Source of the DNA: Flavobacteriales bacterium
Lineage (GTDB): Bacteria > Bacteroidota > Bacteroidia > Flavobacteriales_F > PHOS-HE28
Assembly (NCBI GenBank): GCA_016710965.1
Contig: JADJTW010000005.1
Span: 62,001 to 126,000, forward strand
Direction of reading: 5' to 3'
Length of the DNA stretch: 64,000 nucleotides
The stretch's first letter is position 1, and the number at the start of each line of letters is the position of its first letter. Of the stretch, positions 52,173 through 62,090 are shown piece by piece. The position numbers and the translations under genes were made by a program. The notes under the pieces were generated by a model, which did no database searches, had not been told where the DNA came from, and saw nothing but the letters and a program-made list of their open reading frames with translations.

Positions 52173-54080
52173 ATGAGCGCGGCGAACTATTCTGAAGAGC
52201 ATATCCGGTCGCTGGACTGGAAGGAGCACATCCGGCTGCGGCCGGGCATGTATATCGGCAAGCTGGGCGATGGCAGCAGCTTCGACGACGGCATCTACAT
52301 CCTCATGAAGGAGGTGCTGGACAATTGCGTGGACGAATTCGTCATGGGCCACGGCAAGAAGATCGACGTGACCATCGACGGCACGCGCGTCACCATACGC
52401 GACTACGGCCGCGGCGTACCGCTGGGCAAGGTGATCGATGTGGTGAGCAAGATCAACACCGGTGCCAAGTACGACAGCAAGGCCTTCAAGAAGAGCGTGG
52501 GTTTGAATGGCGTAGGCACCAAGGCGGTGAACGCGCTCAGCAGCTACTTCCGCATCGAGAGCGTGCGCGAAGGGCAGCTGATGAAGGCCGAGTTCGACCG
52601 TGGGGTGCTGCGCAAGAACAACAAATTGGTGAAGAGCGACGAGCCTAACGGCACCTGCGTGGTCTTCGAGCCCGACGAGCAGATGTTCCGGCACTTCCAG
52701 TTCCGCGACCAGCACATCGAACGCCTGCTGTGGAACTACTGCTACCTCAATACGGGCCTCAGCATCCACTACAACGGCCAGAAGTTCCAGAGCAAGAACG
52801 GCCTGCTGGACCTGCTCACCACCAAGATGGACGGAGAGCCATTGTACCCGATCATCCACCTGGTAGGCGACGATATCGAAGTGGCCATGACCCACGCCAA
52901 CCACTACGGCGAGGAGTACTACAGCTTCGTGAACGGGCAGCACACCACCCAGGGCGGCACGCACCAGAGCGCCTTCCGCGAAGCGGTGGCCAAGACGATC
53001 AAGGACTACTTCAAGAAGGACTGGGAAGCGGGCGATGTGCGCACAGGCATCGTGGCGGCCGTGAGCGTGAAGGTCATCGAGCCTGTCTTCGAGAGCCAGA
53101 CCAAGACCAAATTGGGCTCATTGGAGATAGAGCCCGGCGGCCAAAGCATGCGCTCGTTCGTGGGCGATTTCCTCGCCACCAAGCTCGACAACCACCTGCA
53201 CAAGAACCCCGAGGTGACGCAGGCGCTGCAAGGCAAGATCCTAGAGAGCGAGCGCGAACGCAAGGAGCTCACCGGCATACGCAAGCTCGCCCGCGAACGT
53301 GCCAAGAAGGCCAGTTTGCACAACCGCAAATTGCGCGACTGCCGTGTACACCTCGATGACTCCAAGAAGGACGATCGCAAGGAGGGCACCACGCTCTTCA
53401 TCACCGAAGGCGATAGCGCCAGCGGCAGTATCACCAAGAGCCGCGATGTGAACACCCAGGCGGTCTTCAGCCTCAAGGGCAAACCGCTCAACTGCTACGG
53501 CCTTACGAAGAAGGTGGTTTACGAGAACGAGGAGTTCAATCTCATCCAGGCCGCGCTCAACATCGAGGACGGCATGGACAGCCTGCGCTACAACCGCATC
53601 GTCATCGCCACCGATGCCGATGTGGACGGCATGCACATCCGCCTGCTGCTCATGACCTTCTTCCTGCAGTTCTTCCCCGACCTGGTGAAGAACGATCACC
53701 TCTACATCCTGCAAACGCCGCTCTTCCGCGTGCGCAACAAGAAGGAGACGATCTATTGCTACAGCGACGAGGAGCGCCAGCGCGCCCTGCATAAGCTGGG
53801 CAAGGCCGCGGAGATCACGCGCTTCAAGGGCCTGGGCGAGATCAGCCCCGACGAGTTCAAGCACTTCATCGGCGAGGACATGCGCCTGGAGCCTGTGATG
53901 ATCACCAAGGATGCCAGCGTGCATGGGCTGCTCGAATTCTACATGGGCAAGAACACCCCCGAGCGCCAGGAGTTCATCATAGAGAACCTGAAGGTGGAGA
54001 AGGACCTGGTGGAGGAGGAACCCGCCGATCCTGTGAAAGCGATTGCCAAAAAGTTGGAAGCCGTGGAGGAGGAAGTATGA
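52173..54080 (+). CDS. parE: DNA topoisomerase IV subunit B
   Basis: 635 residues. GHKL ATPase part: EHIRLRPGMYIGKLG, KEVLDNCVDEF (catalytic Glu and Asn), DYGRGVPLGKV, KSVGLNGVGTKAVNALS, and QGGTHQSAFREA. TOPRIM part: FITEGDSASGSITKSRD, ATDADVDGMHIRLLL, RFKGLGEISPDEFKHF. Length and KxL/GxG details fit the Bacteroidota ParE group rather than GyrB. With ParC it relaxes and decatenates chromosomes. Its stop overlaps the next ATG by 4 nt; parC follows only after two small genes. Confidence 0.94.
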   Translation: MSAANYSEEHIRSLDWKEHIRLRPGMYIGKLGDGSSFDDGIYILMKEVLDNCVDEFVMGHGKKIDVTIDGTRVTIRDYGRGVPLGKVIDVVSKINTGAKYDSKAFKKSVGLNGVGTKAVNALSSYFRIESVREGQLMKAEFDRGVLRKNNKLVKSDEPNGTCVVFEPDEQMFRHFQFRDQHIERLLWNYCYLNTGLSIHYNGQKFQSKNGLLDLLTTKMDGEPLYPIIHLVGDDIEVAMTHANHYGEEYYSFVNGQHTTQGGTHQSAFREAVAKTIKDYFKKDWEAGDVRTGIVAAVSVKVIEPVFESQTKTKLGSLEIEPGGQSMRSFVGDFLATKLDNHLHKNPEVTQALQGKILESERERKELTGIRKLARERAKKASLHNRKLRDCRVHLDDSKKDDRKEGTTLFITEGDSASGSITKSRDVNTQAVFSLKGKPLNCYGLTKKVVYENEEFNLIQAALNIEDGMDSLRYNRIVIATDADVDGMHIRLLLMTFFLQFFPDLVKNDHLYILQTPLFRVRNKKETIYCYSDEERQRALHKLGKAAEITRFKGLGEISPDEFKHFIGEDMRLEPVMITKDASVHGLLEFYMGKNTPERQEFIIENLKVEKDLVEEEPADPVKAIAKKLEAVEEEV

Positions 54081-54796
54081 TGATCGCTCGACTCTCACTC
54101 GGAGCTTCCCTGCTGCTGATGGGCGCAAGAGGCTTGGCCCAGACCACCGGCACGCTACGCGTCTTCTGCGAGCCTTCCGGTTCCTGCCAGTACATCCTCG
54201 ACGGCAAGCACCGCCTGAACGATCGCGAGATCACGCTGCTCGAAGGTCCGCATCGTTTCGTGTTCTGGGCACCGGAACGCCGCATGCTCGACACGATGTT
54301 CATGGTAACGGGCGGCCAGTTGCACGAAGCGCGCGTGCAGTTGCACTACTCCCAGGAGTTCATCGAATTCAGCCGACAGGCCGACAGCCATCGCCGTCGT
54401 GACCGCTGGCTGCGCTACGGCACGCCGGTGCTCACCGTCGGCGCAGGGGCATGGGCAGGGGTCAGCATCGCGCAGGCGCTGAAGGCGCGCAAGGACCTGG
54501 ATGCCCTCGCGGACGACTACGCCACGCTCTCCGATCCAGGCGCGATCACGGCACTGAAGGACCAACGGATCCCGGACGCGAACAGCGCGCTGCGCCGCAC
54601 GCGCACCATGGCCTATGTGAGCAGTGGCGTATTCGTGCTGAGCGCAGGGGCCTACTGGTATGCGCAGAAGGTGCGTCGCGCCAACAAGGCACCGCTCTTC
54701 GAGGACAAGGAGAAGGTGCGCTTCGATGGGCTGGTATGGGTGCCGGGCGCGACAGGCGGAACATGGGCGATGGCTGCAACGATCCCGATCCGATGA
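54077..54796 (+). CDS. Exported protein with two TM segments, inserted between parE and parC
   Basis: 239 residues with a signal peptide (LSLGASLLLMGARGLAQ). An N-terminal PEGA-like beta domain (TGTLRVFCEPSGSCQYILDGKHRLNDREITLLEGPHRFVFW) is followed by TM helices near 115-135 (YGTPVLTVGAGAWAGVSIAQA) and 180-200 (VSSGVFVLSAGAYWYA). No enzymatic motif. It begins inside the parE stop (ATGA) and ends inside the next gene's start, so translation of the whole set is coupled. Function unknown. Confidence 0.75.
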   Translation: MMIARLSLGASLLLMGARGLAQTTGTLRVFCEPSGSCQYILDGKHRLNDREITLLEGPHRFVFWAPERRMLDTMFMVTGGQLHEARVQLHYSQEFIEFSRQADSHRRRDRWLRYGTPVLTVGAGAWAGVSIAQALKARKDLDALADDYATLSDPGAITALKDQRIPDANSALRRTRTMAYVSSGVFVLSAGAYWYAQKVRRANKAPLFEDKEKVRFDGLVWVPGATGGTWAMAATIPIR

Positions 54797-55215
54797 AGAA
54801 GCTTGGGTTCCTTTCCATTATGATCGCACTCTTCACCGCATGCGATAAAGGCGAGTTGGATACCGCCCCGCTCACGACCAACCCCTTCGATCCGGATTAC
54901 AACGGTGCGAACCTCTTCGAGTACGACACCACCTTCACCGAGCTGATCACCTTCCCCAATGGTGCTTTCCTCTATCAAGTGATCGAGTTCAAGGTGCGAG
55001 AGGAGCTCTTCCTCTCGCCTTCGAACTACACCGTGCGTGTTCATGACGAGGAGAACGGCACCACGACCGAGCTCGGTGATAGTCCGGCCAATTCAGCGCA
55101 CTTCATCTACCGCAGGCCCGAGCCCGTCATCGGTGCGCCTGTCTGCCTGGGGCTGAGCCTTACCAACAACAACAACAACGCACGCGCAGAACGGATCTGC
55201 GCCACACTCCAATGA
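54793..55215 (+). CDS. Lipoprotein inserted between parE and parC
   Basis: 140 residues from the ATG at 54793. Lipoprotein signal LGFLSIMIALFTACDKG, then a beta-rich domain (TFTELITFPNGAFLYQVIEFKVREELFLSPSNYTVRVHDEENGTTTEL) with an Asn-rich end (LTNNNNNARAERICATLQ). Overlaps the preceding gene and parC by 4 nt each. No family recognised. Confidence 0.75.
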   Translation: MKKLGFLSIMIALFTACDKGELDTAPLTTNPFDPDYNGANLFEYDTTFTELITFPNGAFLYQVIEFKVREELFLSPSNYTVRVHDEENGTTTELGDSPANSAHFIYRRPEPVIGAPVCLGLSLTNNNNNARAERICATLQ

Positions 55216-57942
55216 ACGACGGAACGAACGAAAACGGGACCGGCGGCACCACCGACCCGCACCACGTGCCCGGCGGCGGCCACACCAGTGGCTTCAGCGT
55301 GAGCGGCATGTACAAGGACTGGTTCCTGGACTATGCCAGCTATGTGATCCTGGAGCGCGCGGTGCCTGCGCTCTATGATGGGCTCAAGCCCGTTCAGCGC
55401 CGCATCCTGCACTCCATGAGCGACCTGGACGATGGTCGGTACAACAAGGTGGCCAACATCATCGGGCACACCATGCAGTACCACCCGCATGGCGATGCCA
55501 GCATCGGCGATGCGCTGGTGCAATTGGGGCAGAAGGACCTGCTGATCGATTGCCAGGGGAACTGGGGCAACACGCTCACTGGCGACAGCGCTGCCGCACC
55601 CCGTTACATCGAAGCGCGCCTGAGCAAGTTCGCCAACGACGTCGTCTTCAATCCCAAGACCACCGAATGGCAACTGAGCTACGATGGTCGCAACAAGGAG
55701 CCGGTGTACCTGCCGGTGAAGTTCCCCTTGCTGCTGGCACAAGGCGGCGAAGGCATCGCCGTTGGCCTCAGCTGCAAGGTGCTGCCGCACAACTTCAACG
55801 AGCTTATCGATGCCAGCATTGCCGTGCTGCGCAAACGGTCCTTCGAGCTCCTGCCCGATTTCCCCACGGCGGGCCTGGCCGACGCCACCAACTACAACGA
55901 GGGCGAGCGCGGCGGCCGCATCCGCTGCCGCGCGCGCATCCGCAAGGAGGACAACAGAACGCTGGTCATCCACGAGATCCCCTTCGGCACCACCACCACC
56001 TCGCTCATCGAGAGCATCATCAAGGCCAACGAGAAAGGCAAGATCAAGGTGCGTCACATCGAGGACAACACCGCCGAGAATGCAGAGGTGATCGTTCACC
56101 TCGCCTCAGGGGTGAGCCCCGACACGACGATCGACGCGCTCTATGCATTCACCGATTGCGAGGTGAGCATCGCGCCGAATGCCGTGGTGATCGAGAATGA
56201 CAAGCCACGCTTCGTGGGGGTGAAGGAACTGCTGCGCAACAGTACGGAGAACACCCTGAAGCTGCTGGAGCAGGAGCTGAAGATCAAGAAAGGGGAGCTG
56301 GAGGAGCAATGGCACTTCGCTTCGCTCGAGCGCATCTTCATCGAGAAGAAGGTCTATCGCAAGATCGAGGAGGCCGAGACCTGGGAGGAAGTGCTCTCGT
56401 TCATCGACAAGGGCTTGAAGCCCCACGTGCAGGAACTCAAGCGCCCGGTGACCCAGGAGGACATCATCCGGCTCACCGAGATCAGGATCAAGCGCATCTC
56501 GCGGTTCGACGCGTTCAAGGCCGACGAGCACATCAAGCAGCTGGCCGCGCAGATCAAGGAGGTGAAGGACAGATTGGCCCACCTCGTGGATCACGCTGTG
56601 GACTACTTCAAGGAGCTGAAGAAGAAGTACGGCACCGGCCGCGAGCGCAAAGACCGAGCTGCGCACCTTCGACACCATCGTGGCCGCCAAGGTGGCCGTG
56701 GCCAACAAGAAGCTCTATGTTGACCGCAAGGAGGGCTTCATGGGCTGGAGCCTGAAGGAGGCCGAGTTCGTGACGGAGTGCTCCGAGATGGACGACATCA
56801 GCGTGTTCCGCATCAACGGCGGCATGACGGTGACGAAAATGGCCGACAAGAAATTCGTGGGGAAGGGCATCCTGCACATCGGCGTCTTCAAGAAGAACGA
56901 TGAGCGCACCATCTACCATATGATCTACCAGGATGGGCCGCGTGGCGCATACTACATGAAGCGCTTCGTGGTCACCGGCGTCACCCGCGACAAAGAGTAC
57001 GACCTCACCGGCGGCGCGGCAGGCAGCAGCGTGGAATACTTCACCGCGAACCCCGATGGTGCCAGCGAAGTGGTGAGCGTGCTGCTGCGCCCACGTCCCA
57101 ACTTGCGCAAGAGCAAGTTCGATATCGACTTCGCGCCCATGGCGGTGAAAGGTCGGGGCAGCAAGGGCAACCTGCTCACGCGCTACACCGTGCAGAAGAT
57201 CAGCCAGAAGGAGCGCGGGGTAAGCACACTGGGGGCCATTCCCATCTGGTACGACGAGACCGTGCGCCGCTTGAACGACACCGGGCATGGCCGCTACCTG
57301 GGGCGCTTCGCCGGCGAGGACAAGATCCTCTGCATCGCCAAGAGCGGCACCTATCAGTTGTTCCCCTTCGTGCTGAGCACGCACTTCCCCGATGACGCCC
57401 TGACGGTGGTGAAGTGGAATCCGAAGGATGTGGTCACTGCAGTGTATTGGGAAGGGGAGAAGGAGCAGTACAATGTGAAGCGCTTCCTCGTGGAGCCCTC
57501 ACGCGAGCCGGTCTCCTTCATCACCGAGGATGAGAAGAGCAAGCTTGCGCTGCATAGCCTGATGCCTGAGCCGGAGTTGCACATCGCCTACGACAAGCGC
57601 AGCACCAACCGCGCCGATGAGGATGTGGACCTCGCCGCATTCATCGGCGTGAAGGGCGTGAAGGCCTTGGGCAACCGGCTTACGCCGCACAAGGTGAAGG
57701 AGCTCACGCTCAATGGGCCGGCTTTCACGCCCATGACCCCGGAGCTGGAAGAAGTACAGGGCATGCTGATCTCCGACGACGAGATCGGCAACCTGGAAGC
57801 GCCCGAGGAGGAAGGCCTGGAAGAGAGCCCCGTGAAGCAGTTGAAGCGCAAACAAGCGGCCGAAGAGTCGGAACGCTCACCGGAGAATCCCCTGATCAGC
57901 CGGACCGAACCGGGCAAGCAGATCAAGATGGGGCTTGACTAG
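55212..57942 (+). CDS. parC: DNA topoisomerase IV subunit A (one-base frameshift)
   Basis: 909 residues after removing one A from AAA at 56649-56651 (GAGCGCAAGACCGAGCTG gives RERKTELRTFDTIVAAKVAV). As written the frame stops at 56723 and a second frame runs to 57942. Winged-helix and tower: YASYVILERAVPALYDGLKPVQRRILHSM, YHPHGDASIGDALVQLGQ, and catalytic Tyr132 in AAAPRYIEARLS. The tower carries coiled coils (LAAQIKEVKDRLAHLVDHA) and the C-terminal domain has degenerate blades rather than a GyrA box. Essential, so the frameshift is almost surely an error. Confidence 0.93.
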
Positions 57943-57989
57943 CCGCCGTTTCCCGCCCGGAAAGCACGGCAGAATCTGACAGCCGTCGC

Positions 57990-59093
57990 CTAGAGTCCCA
58001 ATTTCCCGCTCAGGTGCTTATGCACCTTGGCTACGCGTTCCACCTGCCCTTTGGCTGCGAAGCGCTCGTAGAAGCCGTCGTCGCGGAAGTCGCGGGCCAC
58101 ATCGCTCCAGGCGTTGCTCAACCGCTGCGACCAACGCTGCGCACGGGTGTCTTCATCGCCGCGGTCGCGTGCGTTCAGGTCGGCGCATACGCGGATGAGT
58201 GCCTTGATGGTGACAGCTTTGGTCACATGGTACTTGGGGTCGCCCCAGGTGGGACCGAAGGCCGCCTTGGCTGCCTTGAAGAACTCCTGGAGGATGCGGT
58301 ACCGCTTCGTTACGGCCGCCTCATTCACTTTTTCGCTCTTGTCGAATGAACGTAGGATCCAGCGGTGTACTTCGTTGAAGAGCTCGGCCTGCATGATCCA
58401 CTTGTCCTGCTTGCTTCTGTTGCCCAAGCGATTGATGCGGTATTGCAGCGGGCTGTCATCGCTGCTGTACAGGCGCTCGATCACCTTGGCCGCGAGCCGC
58501 TTGTCGGGCTTCTCCCAGCTTACGCGCTCGTACAGGTCGATCAGGTGGCTCTTATTGATGCGCGTTGGCGTGCTGTTGATGATCACGAACATCTCGGCAG
58601 CGAAGTCCTCGCTCTCCCCATCGAAGATGATGCACGGCACATAGATGCTCTTCGCCTCGCCGGGATGAGAACGCATGTAGAATTCGAGCGCTGCAAGGCG
58701 GTGCTGCCCGTCGATGATCAGGTACTTCTCCTTGGGCTCCTTCAGGTCGCCTACGTTCTTGTAGTTGCCGATCGGGGCGAAGTCGAGGATGTCACTGCTG
58801 AAGAGCAGCACGGTGCCGGGGATCGGTGGTTGGGCCACAGCGGTCTCGTAGAAATTGCGGATCGCCTTGATCTTGCCGTGCGACATGGTGCGTTGGAACG
58901 CGGCATCGCTGCGCTCGATCCGTTGGATGAACCCGGCGACTTCGTCGTTCTTCTTCGCCTCCTCAGGCGCAATGGATTTCTCGCCTTCGCCATAGAAGCG
59001 ACTGATGAAGCGTACCCGCCGCAGGATGTCCTCGGCTGGGTAGGAGACGAAGTAGAAGCTGGCGTCCTTTTGGCGGATCTGGGTGGCGATCAT
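57990..59093 (-). CDS. DGQHR-domain protein (DndB-like)
   Basis: 367 residues from the ATG at 59093; an upstream ATG at 59144 would add 17. The signature DGQHR (128-132) sits in KYLIIDGQHRLAALEFY, followed by YVPCIIFDGESEDFAAEMFVIINSTPTRINKSHLIDLYE, which is characteristic of the DGQHR family that includes DndB, the regulator of Dnd DNA phosphorothioation. No dnd, restriction or transposase genes are near, so this is an orphan whose partner is unknown. Its upstream 153 nt contain a 15-nt palindrome (59179-59193) that could be an operator. Confidence 0.85.
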   Translation of the reverse strand: MIATQIRQKDASFYFVSYPAEDILRRVRFISRFYGEGEKSIAPEEAKKNDEVAGFIQRIERSDAAFQRTMSHGKIKAIRNFYETAVAQPPIPGTVLLFSSDILDFAPIGNYKNVGDLKEPKEKYLIIDGQHRLAALEFYMRSHPGEAKSIYVPCIIFDGESEDFAAEMFVIINSTPTRINKSHLIDLYERVSWEKPDKRLAAKVIERLYSSDDSPLQYRINRLGNRSKQDKWIMQAELFNEVHRWILRSFDKSEKVNEAAVTKRYRILQEFFKAAKAAFGPTWGDPKYHVTKAVTIKALIRVCADLNARDRGDEDTRAQRWSQRLSNAWSDVARDFRDDGFYERFAAKGQVERVAKVHKHLSGKLGL

Positions 59094-59178
59094 GTCTGGT
59101 TGGTCTTCAGAAGTAGCCGAAAGTAAGTGGCCGACAAATGCCACGGTAGAAACTGGCTCACTTTCGCAAGCATGACCT

Positions 59179-59193
59179 TAACGCGCTGCGTTA
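59179..59193. promoter_or_regulatory. Palindrome upstream of the DGQHR gene
   Basis: TAACGC-GCT-GCGTTA, 86 nt before the DGQHR start. Possible operator; function not shown. Confidence 0.2.
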
Positions 59194-59247
59194 GAATACG
59201 GATTATCAGTCGCTTATGAGCAACTTGTGAAAGCTGCCATTCAATGA

Positions 59248-62016
59248 TCAGAGCTTCACGGCTCGGACCATCTGCTGGCTACCATCGGCTCCGGACACTC
59301 CGATCATGTAGATACCGGAAGGTTCTCGGCCCAAATCCAAGACAACGCGTTCGGTACCAGTGGGTCGCAGAGACAGGACCACGCGACCGGCGGCATCGCG
59401 GACCTCGATACGTTCAGCAGGCACGCCGCCGAGTTCGACCGCTATGACATCGGTGAACGGGTTGGGCGCCAGGGAGAAGGCTGCCAGATGATCTTCTTGG
59501 ATGCTGGTGCATACCTCGATCAAAATGTCCAATGTGGTGCTGGCGGCGCATTCACCCGGGTTGGCTGCAGTAAGCATCACCGGCCAGGTACCTGCTCCAA
59601 GGGCAGAGGGCTCGATAACAGTGGAAGTCCCGAAACCAGAACCCGCACCGCTCCATGCACCTGATGGGGATCCCGTGATCAGGATCATGGAGGTATTGTC
59701 GCAAAGGACACCAACCGGGTCTATGGTAACGATGGTTGAGGCCCATCGTTCGATCACGTTGCTCGAGTTCTGGAGCAGACAGCCATTCTGACCGGCCCAG
59801 GTATAGACGAGCGGGTATTGGCCCACGGAAAGCAACGCGGGATCCAGCCCACCGTTCTCGTTCAGAGGTGCTGACCACGTGCCACCGGAAGGCTGCGCGA
59901 CGAAGCTCACAGGCTCATCGTCTTCGCAGAACACGAGATCATCGACCAGCCAGGATACTACGACCGTATCGACCAATTGAACTGGCAGGGCCGCAGAGGC
60001 AGCACAACCGCCTGGATCGAAGTAGGTATATGTGAGGATGTAGTTGCCCGCTCCCAACAGTTCAGGGTGGAGCGATGTGCCTTGGACACCAGGTCCGCTC
60101 CACACACCGCCTGGTGGGCTGCTGAGGCCGCTGAGCGCGATCGGGATCCCTTCCGCGCATTGCGCCTCTATCGGCTGTGTCTCCACGGTCGGGATGAAAT
60201 CGCTCACGACGATCACAAGGGTATCGGTACCGGGGCATTGGAAAGGCATGGTAGGGGCAGCTTCCAACACCACACGGTAGGTACCTGCGCCCATGCCAGG
60301 ATCGAAGGTGGCTCCGGACGAATTCCAGCTGACGATATCACCGCTCCACTCCACGCCCCAAGGCGGTTGGGCAGTGGCAATGATCAACTGAGGTCCTGCG
60401 GTTACGCAGAAAGGACCGGCAGCTTGGATCGAGGCGGGCAAAGCATCCCAGACCTCGATGGGGTCGGTTTCCGTGGCGCAAGCCTCGCCGGTGGCATCGG
60501 TGAAGATCGCCACCACCACGCCGCTAGTGAAGGTCGCGGGATCCAATATCCCATCCGATGCAACACCTATCCACTGCGTTGCTAATGGAACTGAAACCAG
60601 TTGGATGGGGGTGCCATCCGAGCAAAGCGGGCTGCTGAGCGACGGGCTGATGACCGGTTGTTCCGTGATGTAGATGCTGGTAGTCTCACCTACGGGGCAG
60701 CCAGCAGGCTCGTAAACTGCGTGGGCCAGAGCGTAACTGTCGGTGCCGTTCACGTTGCTCCGATAGAAGATATCCTGATCGACATTGAACCCGCTCCATC
60801 TCCCACCTGAAGGGATGGCGGAAGGAAGCGGATAGGGCGGCGCGAACATGCAAAGGGTGTCGAGCAAAGGCAATTGAAGGTCGGTCGTGGCGGGCTGTAC
60901 GATATTCCGATACCACGAGGTGCCGCTTGGTTCGTTCAACACCAGATCGTCCTGATTGTCACCCGTGAAGTCAGCGAGGACCATCCCATTGCCCCGAGGC
61001 ACGCCAGTGAGTTCAGTGCGGTAGGCGAAGTCGGCCAAGGTGTTCTCCCATGCGGCCCAATGCACCGGAAGCACCGGGAAGGACGGCACGAAGACCACCG
61101 CCATCGCCGCGTTGCATCCAAGGTGCCCGAAAACACCGATGCCAGCGCTCGTCCATGGCTCCATCACATGGTCGGTGAAGGTGCTCCAGGCGCCGCCCTC
61201 GCCAATGCGGTTCTCCGCCCAGTGCAGGGCGATGGCTCCCGATTCAGCCAGGTCCAGATCACCGTCATTGTCAACGTCGATCAAGGTCGAAGCGCTTTCG
61301 TATGCATAGCCCGGTGCGGCAATCAGCGTATCAACCAACCATGTGCTGCCATCTCCGGACAGGTTACGCAAGGCGAAAACCGTCTGGTTCCAATCGCTGA
61401 CGAGCAGGTCGATCCCTCCGGTGAGATCGATATCGCCACCGAGCAGAATGGATGCACCCGGACCGGCCAGGTCGTGCTCGATCCAAACAAGCGTGCCGAA
61501 GCCCGCTGCGGTATTGGGCAGCCACGCGATATCATCCCCTGGCTCCTGTTCGATCACGAATACCACGTCGGGCATTCCTTCGCCACTGAGATCGGCCAAC
61601 AGCATGCGGATGGGCATGGCAGGTAGTGCCGCGATGAAGACCGGTGTGGCGAATTGTGCACCACCCAGGTTCTCGTACCACCAGAGGCTTGTTTCCGGCC
61701 CGTCCAGGAAGACGATGTCGTCAAGGGCATCGCCGTTCATGTCAGCAGTGGCCCACCTGCCTATCGGCTCAGTGGCCGTTATTACGTCCAGGGATGTGGA
61801 GAAGTCGCCATTGCCATCGGTATTGGCATACCAGCGGAAGTAGACGCCGTCGTAAAGCCCGAACAGGTCGAGGTCCGTATCACCATCCACATCCACAGCC
61901 CTTAATTGTGGGCCTCCGACCGCAGTGGACAGGATGCTCCCCGGTGCGAACTGGGCCGTGGCCTGCAAGCCGATCATTACTGAGAGGGAGAGCAGGATCG
62001 GTCTCACGGTACTCAT
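59248..62016 (-). CDS. Secreted FG-GAP/VCBS-repeat protein with T9SS type A domain
   Basis: 922 residues from the ATG at 62016 (MSTVRPILLSLSVMIGLQATAQ); the frame is open upstream over the next gene but lacks homology. N-terminal half: FG-GAP-type calcium-binding blades with DxDGDxDxD patterns (VDVDGDTDLDLFGLYD, ADMNGDALDDIVFLDG, IDVDNDGDLDLAESG, ADFTGDNQDDLVLNEP). Middle: Ig-like repeats of the PKD/SprB kind (PPGGVWSGPGVQG, PSGAWSGAGSG). C-terminus: LAPNPFTDVIAVELGG ... SGIYMIGVSG, type A. Surface adhesin or display protein. Confidence 0.9.
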   Translation of the reverse strand: MSTVRPILLSLSVMIGLQATAQFAPGSILSTAVGGPQLRAVDVDGDTDLDLFGLYDGVYFRWYANTDGNGDFSTSLDVITATEPIGRWATADMNGDALDDIVFLDGPETSLWWYENLGGAQFATPVFIAALPAMPIRMLLADLSGEGMPDVVFVIEQEPGDDIAWLPNTAAGFGTLVWIEHDLAGPGASILLGGDIDLTGGIDLLVSDWNQTVFALRNLSGDGSTWLVDTLIAAPGYAYESASTLIDVDNDGDLDLAESGAIALHWAENRIGEGGAWSTFTDHVMEPWTSAGIGVFGHLGCNAAMAVVFVPSFPVLPVHWAAWENTLADFAYRTELTGVPRGNGMVLADFTGDNQDDLVLNEPSGTSWYRNIVQPATTDLQLPLLDTLCMFAPPYPLPSAIPSGGRWSGFNVDQDIFYRSNVNGTDSYALAHAVYEPAGCPVGETTSIYITEQPVISPSLSSPLCSDGTPIQLVSVPLATQWIGVASDGILDPATFTSGVVVAIFTDATGEACATETDPIEVWDALPASIQAAGPFCVTAGPQLIIATAQPPWGVEWSGDIVSWNSSGATFDPGMGAGTYRVVLEAAPTMPFQCPGTDTLVIVVSDFIPTVETQPIEAQCAEGIPIALSGLSSPPGGVWSGPGVQGTSLHPELLGAGNYILTYTYFDPGGCAASAALPVQLVDTVVVSWLVDDLVFCEDDEPVSFVAQPSGGTWSAPLNENGGLDPALLSVGQYPLVYTWAGQNGCLLQNSSNVIERWASTIVTIDPVGVLCDNTSMILITGSPSGAWSGAGSGFGTSTVIEPSALGAGTWPVMLTAANPGECAASTTLDILIEVCTSIQEDHLAAFSLAPNPFTDVIAVELGGVPAERIEVRDAAGRVVLSLRPTGTERVVLDLGREPSGIYMIGVSGADGSQQMVRAVKL

Positions 62017-62059
62017 CTTGATCTGCGCCTTGGCCCAAGGCGAGCGGGGGAACGGCGAG

Positions 62060-62067
62060 CGAAGATA
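62060..62067 (-). promoter_or_regulatory. Candidate -7 element (TATCTTCG) for the FG-GAP gene
   Basis: TAnnTTCG, 43 nt before the ATG at 62016. Confidence 0.35.
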
Positions 62068-62090
62068 GGGGGAAGCGACCGCCCTGAGCG

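Noticed and set aside
56680..57942. Independent gene starting at 56680
   Set aside because: It is the C-terminal part of ParC, separated only by one extra A.
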